Positions 44,204 through 51,348 of a stretch of 51,348 nucleotides of DNA are shown in pieces (within the stretch, counting starts at the first letter, position 1; the number at the start of each line of letters is the position of its first letter). The notes under the pieces are model-generated. The model saw nothing but the letters and a program-made list of their open reading frames with translations. It ran no database searches and was not told where the DNA came from. The translations under genes and the position numbers were made by a program. Source of the stretch: Cladosporium sp. IMV 00045 (lineage: Eukaryota; Ascomycota; Dothideomycetes; Cladosporiales; Cladosporiaceae); the NCBI GenBank assembly GCA_001931905.2, contig MSJI02000935.1, forward strand, positions 1-51,348, in the 5' to 3' direction.

Positions 44204-47200
44204 CTGCTAGATATGTACAGAAAGAGAGTGGATAGCTCCAAACGGGCAGTCGAATCGCCAATCAATGGCTGGGTCGAACAGACAGGGTATGGGAAGGAAA
44301 GTATAGGCAGGGCACCAAGGGTCCGGAAGATTAAACGATAGCGTGACTCGGCCTGGCCAGCGGGCTCGAGTGGTCGAAGGCGCACGAAAGGGAATGCGAG
44401 CAAATTAGTCGGTCAACGATGAGCTGGCCTTCGAAGAGGTCGAGGATAAGGTACCTTATATGTCCTCACTGGGAGGAAAATGTGACCAAATTGGCCTGGA
44501 TTCTATTCTTGGTCTGCTGGTGGAAGGCATGACGGTCCGCATGTGCACGCGGACCATGGCGGTGGCCGGCAAGGTAATGTGAGCTAAATTCCGTGAGTAT
44601 ATTGAGGTAATGCAGACTCCAAGGATGGGCGCCAAAGTGGCTGCAGGACGTCCAATGACCACTCGCTTCACTCTAGCACTATTTTGACGAGCCGCTCGTG
44701 TACGACGATCCGACTGGCAGAGAGGATTAATGACTGCACCTTGGCTGCACATCGGCATCTTCACTAGTAGTTGGACGATAATAATCGCAAGCGTGCATGA
44801 CTATGTTGCACCGGGTAATGTATGTCTTTAGAGTCATGCTTTCTCTCGCGAAGGATCAACTAGCGACGGTCCATCTCAAAAGCGGGCTTGTATGTCGTGG
44901 TTGGGCATCGGGCCGCACGTGAGGAAGCGGTATGCCGATTGATTCATCCGCACAGAAAAGAATCCTTGGGAATGCGTAACAAGAAGCATGTTGCAGAGAG
45001 AGACAGCTCGAATTGCAGCCAACGAAGAGGATTTCCCGTTGAATCCCCGGACGGATGAATCTAAACTGACATGCAGAAGGGCAATCCTACCTGTCAGATA
45101 TGGGCCCACAGGTGGAGAGCAAGAGTCGAGCACTTCCAGGGTCCCCCGCCAGATGGCCTCGAAGCCCTGACTGCGAAGCCAAATGTGACCAAAACGTGCC
45201 CACGCAAGGTCGGTTCAAGCGTGGGAGTCTTCTGCACACGGAGTGGAGAAGAAGGATGGCTGGCAACGCAAGGCAAGGCAAGGCGACACGGCAGGAACGT
45301 GTTCGGTTGCAGGAGGAGGAGAGGGCCGCAAGCGCCCGGCGGCGTGATGGAGAGGGTGAGGTTGCAGATGGCTTCCCCAGTAGGAATATGGGGATTGAGT
45401 GAAGACAGGGAATGAGGTCGTTCTAGCGTGTGACGGCCGGGAGGAGCATGAGCCAATGAAGGCGGAAGGACGGCTGTAACCTTCCCCACGCTAAATCATC
45501 CTGGCAGATGTGGCTGGCAGTCCGGGCGGGTCTCTCTTCTCTCTCACCTTGCGCAAGAACGCACTACATCCATATACCTCACTAGCATTGTGGTTCGTGC
45601 CTCTCTCCAACATGCTGTACCATGTCATTGTCATAGCCTGCGACCGTCTTCAAGGCCCAACGCCATGCGGGCACCCGATTCAGGTCCCGATCAGATATGA
45701 GCCATCCGCAGGAAGAAGGGCATCGACTACGAGACCATCATCATTATTATGGGTCGGCGAGCAGAAGCGAAGTGAGCTACCGGTCATGTGCATATCTCGT
45801 GCAGCCAGTCGTGCTCTCCAGTCCCGTGCTGAAGACCTCCATTGGATACCGACTGCCGGGACCGTTGATAACCCAAGAGCTGCCCTCGAAGCACCATGGG
45901 CATCAATAATAGATTGGCATTATCACGAAGCCAACTTGGATCATGGCCGCCCCAAAACCCCCACTTTGGGTCAAGCCTCGTCAAGTTTCTCCCAGTCGTG
46001 AGAGTCGTTGGGAAAGCGGGATGACTCTCGTCTGTTCGCTGCTATCGACATGCTATCGTCTTTAGTGCTGATCACGTCAAGACCGCCGTGAGCCTGTGTG
46101 AGCCTGTACATGCAGCACAGTGATATCTTTGGTCGGAAGCGGTCTGTAGCGGTCTGTCACCAGAGGGCTCGTCGTTGTGACTCCAAGGCCATACCCTTCC
46201 ACCGAGGTACAGTATGGCTGTATGAGTGTGACTACTGGAACTGAGTTCCCCATCAGCATGCCGTTCTTGTGCCACGCCAGCCCGGCCACTTCTCGTGGCT
46301 TTCAAGCTCGTGTACGACGACGCGTCCCTTGCATTGTGGCTTCATGCAAACACTACCGCTCGCAACACGTCCTGCGTGATCCGCGGCATGTTCATATCTG
46401 GAAGCACGCATGCTGCTGTGTTCGAGTGCATGCATCGAGTTTGAGAAGATCCCAGTCTGCAGATTGTGCGATACAGAAAAGGTGCGGTCGTCCAGATTGG
46501 CTTCTCTTCACACAATCACGAACCGTGGGAACACCACACTACAAGCTCAGGGTTCTGAAGGATGGACAAACGCATCGGAGTGAGATCCCGCCCGTTGAAC
46601 AGGACATTGGTGGTTGCTCCACGCTTCGCCCCGAGGCGACCCTTAGTGACGCTACCTCTCTTGAGGGACGTCAGGTGCAGAGCCTCGTGATCGACGCCCG
46701 TCATAGGCCAGCAAAAAATAGCAGCTAATTACCCAAGTATGGCCAAACTTGACAGCAGTATCCACACTACTCAGGAACTGATTCCTCCGCCGTACGACGA
46801 GTTGCCTGGCCGAAGATGGCAGGTAGCTGTCCTGCTACTCATGCAGGCACCTTAGCGTGGTGATCCAGTGGCCAATCGTCTGTAGCCGCCGGGCTGTGAC
46901 GCCTGCGACAGGCTGCGAGGGAAGTGCAGCTATGGCAGATGCGAGACCGGGGGGTCTATGGTCAAGAGTGATCAAGAATAATCTGCGAATCCAGGGACGC
47001 TGCAGGACCCCGGCCCTGACATTGGCCGCGTTCTGGACGGTGAAGACCCACGCGATGGTGCAGGGCGCTTCGGAAGAGGCTCGCAGTGGGCGTCGGGAAA
47101 CAAGTGCTGTCGTGCATGCGCTTCTGCAGAGGCACAACATGCGTCGGAGCTTATGCGCGCGCGAGAAGCACGCCCGCCATCCCAAGACTACTATAGAGGG

Positions 47201-47413
47201 GAGGAAGCGATCCCTCGCGCACGGAGTCCGCCTCTGATCCATCTGATTTTTCCACACCACGCCGCACGCTTGCATCGGTTACGTAGCGACCACGAGACGC
47301 AAGACGACGTAGAGCGACGCAATACTGCGAAGGATCGAGAGACTGAGATACTCCAGCCAGACAGCCAGAAAGACTTCACACACACTTGATCCATACCAAC
47401 AGCTTTCGCCGCC
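44204..47413. other. 3.2 kb gene-free divergent region
   Basis: Lies between the divergent start codons of the PRO1-like factor (44203) and the SAM-PH gene (47414). Frames of 60-163 codons occur on both strands but overlap one another and lack domains, signal peptides or spliceable extensions. A short GCAAG-type direct repeat (AACGCAAGGCAAGGCAAGGC) is at about 45265-45284. I see no RIP-like or transposon sequence. It probably carries long regulatory or untranslated sequence for both genes. Confidence 0.45.
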
Positions 47414-50038
47414 ATGCAGGCATCAACTCCCGTCTCGCCGAGGGACATGAGCGGGAAGGTGTTTGCCAGAGCACACACATTTCCTATGGTCTCGCCGCGA
47501 ACATCAGCTCCTCGACCGTTGTCGGAAGCGACGGAGATCTTCGACACAGATGGCGAGGATGAGAGCGAGTTTGAAGAAAGTCACATGCTGAATCATCAGC
47601 CTCCATCGCCAAGAGATAGCATTGATTCAGTGAGTTTGATGATGTTGCAATCACCGACCAGACGACTGACATTCACGCAGGATGACAGCAGACGAAGAAG
47701 CCAGACCACGGTTTCGTCGTATGAAGAAGCACCGACCCCAGACTCAAGCTCGGGTCGAAGTCGACGGAGACCGTTCGAGTTGCAAATCAGGCCTGTGGAA
47801 GGGCCCAAGGGTCCTCATCTGTTCAGATCATCTCATGCTTCCACCGACTCTTCATTCGACTATGCGCTGCAGATGTCACCATTGTTGCCCAAGCATCCGC
47901 CCCCAAGGACAGAAACGGCTTTCTCACAGAATACGGTGACTCCAGTCTCACAGCATCCTGGAATCAGCTTCTCAATCGATTCAATCATGGGCCAGCCTCC
48001 AGCGCAGTTCAACGATGCAGAGACTGAAATCCGCAAATGGAACTCAACGCAGGTGATTGACTGGATGGTCGATACAGGTATCGACGAATCAGTCATCGAA
48101 TGCTTCGAGGTGAATGACATCAACGGTGCGGTCTTGATGGAGTTGACCTTCGACAATCTCAAAGAAATTGGCATCCAATCCTTCGGAAAGCGACATCGGC
48201 TTTGGAACGCCATCTCAGCCGTCCAAGGTAAAGAAAGCATCGCCCCAGAACCAACCCCGTTCCAAGATACCAGCCGGCCATGCACAAACAACACCAGACG
48301 CTCGACAAGTCGAAGTCGCAACGCGTGTGAGACTCCAATCGACTGTGAAATGACTCCGATCGAACCTGGTAAGTCCAAAAAGCGACGCGGACGCAAAGCG
48401 CCAAAACCGCACGATGCCACCACACCCATGGAGTCAGTATCGATTGTCGCGATTGAGCAATTACTACCAAAGCCACACACCTGCGCCAAGGAAGAGCGCT
48501 GCGCCAAATGGCGAAAGCAGCAAAGAGAGTTGAAGCTGTTGCACGAGGAAAACGGTATTGGCCGTTTCCCCATCAGCCCGACCAAAGGTGGTCGTATTTT
48601 CGTTCATGGAGATCCTGGCAACGCAGCCACAGCGGAGAACATCGTTCCGCGTGAAGTGGAAAGGCAACCAGAGGATTTCTACGACCCGCACTCCGAGGTC
48701 ATCCCTTCGATCGTCGCATCCTCAGACGTCTTTGGTCCCAGTCAAACACCTGCCTTCGCTCTGCATGAAGGCTCGCTGGAGCAGATTGATCGACGTGATC
48801 CGCAAGAGAATGTGAAGCACTTCCTCAACTTCCAGCACATGCAGACGCCCATCTCGCCCATGGAAGATCAATACCTCGATGGCACCTTGACGCCCATCGA
48901 GAGGCCGGCGACCTCACCACCCCAAAGGCGAAACTACGACCCCCTCCCCCTCTTCCCGACCGAACATCTCTATCCATCTCACCATGGCCAGCCCGTGTTG
49001 CGACCTCCCCAGCACACTCAAGGCCCGCATCAGAACTTGAAAGCTCTCCCCAAACTGGCCATCCCACGCTCCGCCAGTGCCGCTCCTCAAACCAACCACA
49101 TCACCTCCCCCGACACAGCCAACGTCATCTGCCGAAGCACCACAGCATCGCCCGGCGCGATCTACCGCCTCGGCACACCCGCCTCCGAAATGGACGTCCC
49201 AGTAACCTACCAAAGCAACGGCCCCATCGAGCGTGACGCCTCCCAATCCGTCCCGCCCAGCATGCAATTCCGCGAGCAGCAACAACTCGCGCGCTCGCAC
49301 TCGCGCGCCCAACCCTGGCACCGCCCCTCCTTCGCCCTCCCCGCCGTCAAAGAAGGCGAAGTCTTCTCGCCCGCCTCGGACAAGAAACCTCGTCCCAGCC
49401 TCGCCTCCACCCGCACAGACAGCTCCTCCTCCCAAAGCACCGGCGCGCGCAAATCCAGCACTTCATCCATCGACTCCACCACCGCCGCCGCTGCCAAAGT
49501 CAAAGACCCCTCGCACCACAGCCCGCAGACGCAGCACTTCAGCTACGGCAGCGCCTGCACGCACAGCGGATGGATGCGCAAGCGCAAGACGAAAATGCTG
49601 CGCCACGAGTGGCGCGACGCCCACTTCCGCCTCAACGGCACGCAGCTGGCCATGCACGCCAACGCGCGCCTGGGAGCCGCCGCCCTCGACACCATCGACG
49701 TCGACAACTACGCCGTCGCCTGCTCCACGGCCCCGAGCGGGAGCAAGCTCAGCGCGGCTTTCAAGGGGCTTCATATCAGGGGTGAGGGCAAGGGGGCTGC
49801 GGATCCGGCGCCGTTTGCGTTTCAGCTCGTGCCGAATCGCGAGGAGGGGATGGCGGCTTCTTCGAAGATGGCGGGGGCTGGTGCTGGTGCTGCTGGCGGG
49901 AGTGGGAAGACGCATCACTTTGCTGTGAAGAATAAGGATGAGCGGATCGATTGGATGCGTGAGCTTATGCTCGCCAAGGCTCTACAGCAGAAGGGCAAGG
50001 GATATGAGGTTGAGGTCTATGGTGGTGAGCAGACTTGA
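47414..50038 (+). CDS. SAM + PH domain scaffold protein
   Basis: Open from ATG 47414 to TGA 50036-50038, 874 aa unspliced. The N-terminal 200 residues are Ser/Pro-rich and probably phosphorylated. A SAM domain is at about 206-275 (KWNSTQVIDWMVDTGIDES, ECFEVNDINGAVLMELT, FGKRHRLWNAISAV). A short charged helix follows (RCAKWRKQQRELKLLHEENG), then a long disordered Pro/Ser-rich stretch. A PH domain is at about 716-862 (HSGWMRKRKTKMLRHEWRDA, FRLNGTQLAMHANARLG, final helix DERIDWMRELMLAKALQQKG). SAM plus PH recalls the yeast Boi1/Boi2 and fission-yeast Pob1 polarity proteins, but I see no SH3 domain. A likely in-frame intron sits at 47630..47680 (GTGAGT, CTGAC, CACGCAG). If spliced the protein would be 857 aa. 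Confidence 0.86.
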   Translation: MQASTPVSPRDMSGKVFARAHTFPMVSPRTSAPRPLSEATEIFDTDGEDESEFEESHMLNHQPPSPRDSIDSVSLMMLQSPTRRLTFTQDDSRRRSQTTVSSYEEAPTPDSSSGRSRRRPFELQIRPVEGPKGPHLFRSSHASTDSSFDYALQMSPLLPKHPPPRTETAFSQNTVTPVSQHPGISFSIDSIMGQPPAQFNDAETEIRKWNSTQVIDWMVDTGIDESVIECFEVNDINGAVLMELTFDNLKEIGIQSFGKRHRLWNAISAVQGKESIAPEPTPFQDTSRPCTNNTRRSTSRSRNACETPIDCEMTPIEPGKSKKRRGRKAPKPHDATTPMESVSIVAIEQLLPKPHTCAKEERCAKWRKQQRELKLLHEENGIGRFPISPTKGGRIFVHGDPGNAATAENIVPREVERQPEDFYDPHSEVIPSIVASSDVFGPSQTPAFALHEGSLEQIDRRDPQENVKHFLNFQHMQTPISPMEDQYLDGTLTPIERPATSPPQRRNYDPLPLFPTEHLYPSHHGQPVLRPPQHTQGPHQNLKALPKLAIPRSASAAPQTNHITSPDTANVICRSTTASPGAIYRLGTPASEMDVPVTYQSNGPIERDASQSVPPSMQFREQQQLARSHSRAQPWHRPSFALPAVKEGEVFSPASDKKPRPSLASTRTDSSSSQSTGARKSSTSSIDSTTAAAAKVKDPSHHSPQTQHFSYGSACTHSGWMRKRKTKMLRHEWRDAHFRLNGTQLAMHANARLGAAALDTIDVDNYAVACSTAPSGSKLSAAFKGLHIRGEGKGAADPAPFAFQLVPNREEGMAASSKMAGAGAGAAGGSGKTHHFAVKNKDERIDWMRELMLAKALQQKGKGYEVEVYGGEQT

Positions 50039-50700
50039 TTGGATTGTCGTCGTGTCTGCCGATCTTGCGTTTTCTTTCGGTCCGGGTGGCTATTGCTGGC
50101 GTTTGGTTGTTTCGGAATTTCTCTTTCGGTTCCGTCATGGAAACGGCCATTGGGCAAAAATTGCAGATTGGATGGACTGGTTTGGCGGATGGATACCCCC
50201 CCTTCCTTCTCTGCCGGTTGCGAACTGTGCAGGGTTGGGCTTACGTTTTGAAGTTTTCGGCGGCATTTTTGGTTTCAAAGGTTTGGGAAGGTCGCGGGCT
50301 CGGCGGCTAATTATTAGATATCAGGGATTTGAAGAAAAGTATCCCACCTCTGCAACGATTTGACGTTTTTGGCGCTCCTCACCTAGGTAGATTTGTTAGC
50401 TTTGAATATCACGACGAAATGAAAGAGATGATATGACCAGAAGTCCTGCGAGTTGAGATCAGGGCCTTGCCTGTATTTGAAGTCTGTTTGCATAATCGAT
50501 TCATCTTTGCGTTGCGTATTCATGGGTATCTTCGAAAATTCTCTTCGCCTCTCGCAATGGGGCGTGCTTCGGCCTGGACACCACGTCGGTCCTCTTGATC
50601 GTCTCAGCAAGCGCCAGTGCATTTTTGCTGACGCTCTAACCGCCGAGTTCAGGTATGCATCGTCCTTCCCTGTACACCATCCCTCATACCTTTCAACCGC
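50039..50700. other. Convergent intergenic region
   Basis: About 660 bp between the stops of the SAM-PH gene and BUD23. It should hold both 3' UTRs. Frames such as 50453-50929 are antisense shadows of BUD23 or lack features. Confidence 0.5.
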
Positions 50701-51348
50701 TTACCAAGCAGTCTTACGCCTTCTACCGGTATACTTGGAATTCGGCTTGACGATCTTCCCCTTGGCCTCCATCTGGGCCTTCTTCCTCGTAATCCAAGCC
50801 TTGCTGCCCTTCTTATCAAACTCCTTACCGCGCTTCTTATCCTTCCTCCGCGCATCCTGCACGTCGACGTCATTCATCCTGCTCACCGTGCCGGACACAT
50901 CGCCACCGCCCACCGTCAGAACGAGGTAGACTTTCAGACTCTTGGTGTCCGGGTCGTCTTCCAGAATACCCGCGCCGAAACCGGCCTTGATCGCCGCGTT
51001 GCTGATCATGCTCCTCTGCTGGCTGTTCTTGGGGTAGAACTGACACACCGCTTTCCCGCCTCTGCGCAAACTGGCGTACAGCCCGTCGAAGAAACGCTTC
51101 AGCCTCCCCTCGGGCGTGACATCGCTCGTCTCGGCATTGCAAAGCCACTGGATGGCACTGATGGAAATGGCGGCGTCGAAAGTTCCCGCGCGAAAGGGCA
51201 CCCCCTGCCCCATGTCCGCCAGCAGCATGTCGCCTTCCACGTCGCGGTCCAGCGCTTCCGCCAGCATGGAGCTGGAAATGTCCATGCCGAACCAGGCGTG
51301 CGGGCCGCCTTGCTCTTCGGGGACGGAGGAGAGGATTTCTCCGCTGAG
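50701..51348 (-). CDS. BUD23: 18S rRNA (guanine-N7) methyltransferase BUD23, C-terminal part
   Basis: SAM-dependent methyltransferase that, with Trm112, methylates a guanine of 18S rRNA during 40S maturation. The gene runs off the right edge, so the N-terminus and motif I are missing. 215 codons are visible. The frame continues upstream of an internal ATG (51285) as LSGEILSSVPEEQGGPHAWFG, so that ATG is not the start. Seen are GMDISSSMLAEAL (acidic residue binding the SAM ribose), LLADMGQGVPFRAGTFDAAI, then SISAIQWLCNAE, a family hallmark. The WBS-type C-terminal domain ends KGKIVKPNSKYTGRRRKTAW. No intron is visible in this portion. Identification is secure from the combination of core and C-terminal motifs. 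Confidence 0.95.
   Translation of the reverse strand, partial: LSGEILSSVPEEQGGPHAWFGMDISSSMLAEALDRDVEGDMLLADMGQGVPFRAGTFDAAISISAIQWLCNAETSDVTPEGRLKRFFDGLYASLRRGGKAVCQFYPKNSQQRSMISNAAIKAGFGAGILEDDPDTKSLKVYLVLTVGGGDVSGTVSRMNDVDVQDARRKDKKRGKEFDKKGSKAWITRKKAQMEAKGKIVKPNSKYTGRRRKTAW

Noticed and set aside
45510..46001. 163-codon frame in the 3.2 kb divergent region
   Set aside because: No domain, no splice-extended homologous pattern and overlaps other equally open frames; length expected by chance in GC-balanced DNA.
49233..49928. 231-codon Pro/Ser/Arg-rich frame inside the SAM-PH gene
   Set aside because: Out-of-frame shadow of the C-ending codons that encode the disordered region and PH domain.

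Overview
This window is nuclear DNA of a filamentous ascomycete (Pezizomycotina, most likely Dothideomycetes). The evidence is short 44-102 nt GT-AG introns with CTAAC/CTGAC-type branch points, fungal-specific families (CFEM protein, Zn2Cys6 factor with a fungal_trans_2-type body, PXR1, Stt4), an AT-rich TA-dense tract that looks like repeat-induced point mutation (RIP), and divergent or convergent genes separated by 0.3-4 kb. Gene models were rebuilt by hand from splice sites, phase and protein-family conservation. Many real exons extend beyond the simple open frames, and nothing was checked against databases or transcripts.

Left part (1-18103): 3' end of ribosomal protein uL5/RPL11; two small secreted proteins on the minus strand with predicted GPI tails (one Ser/Ala-rich, one with a CFEM domain); enolase (minus strand, three coding exons and a probable 5'-UTR intron); the large phosphatidylinositol 4-kinase STT4 (1,930 aa, with an 8-nt first coding exon); and an RNA-binding protein combining an RRM with a YTH (m6A reader) domain.

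Middle part (about 18.85-24.3 kb): a degraded tandem duplication with a period of about 2.6 kb. Each unit holds a small coiled-coil gene of unknown function (minus strand) divergent from PXR1, a G-patch ribosome-biogenesis gene (plus strand). In the left unit the coiled-coil gene has lost 7 nt and PXR1 stops at a 20-N assembly gap. RIP-like sequence follows the gap. The right unit is intact.

Right part (24.6-51.3 kb): a SAM + HMG-box nuclear protein; a gene-poor 4.2 kb stretch with one possible transcription-factor remnant; MSH4, whose ATPase domain carries two compensating single-base frameshifts; proteasome subunit beta-4 (PRE1), with its start codon split by an intron; a BTB/POZ protein; a CobW/ZNG1-type metallochaperone GTPase with a stop-free intron; an acyl-CoA thioesterase-like protein; a nitronate monooxygenase; a PRO1/ADV-1-like Zn2Cys6 regulator; a 3.2 kb gene-free divergent region; a SAM + PH scaffold protein; and the 3' part of BUD23 (18S rRNA m7G methyltransferase).

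The genes are mostly housekeeping (translation, ribosome biogenesis, glycolysis, phosphoinositide signalling, proteasome, meiosis) with no biosynthetic cluster or operon-like module. The most unusual parts are the duplication/RIP/gap locus, the MSH4 frame lesions, and several genes whose introns are invisible to simple ORF calling (split ATG, micro-exons, in-frame introns).
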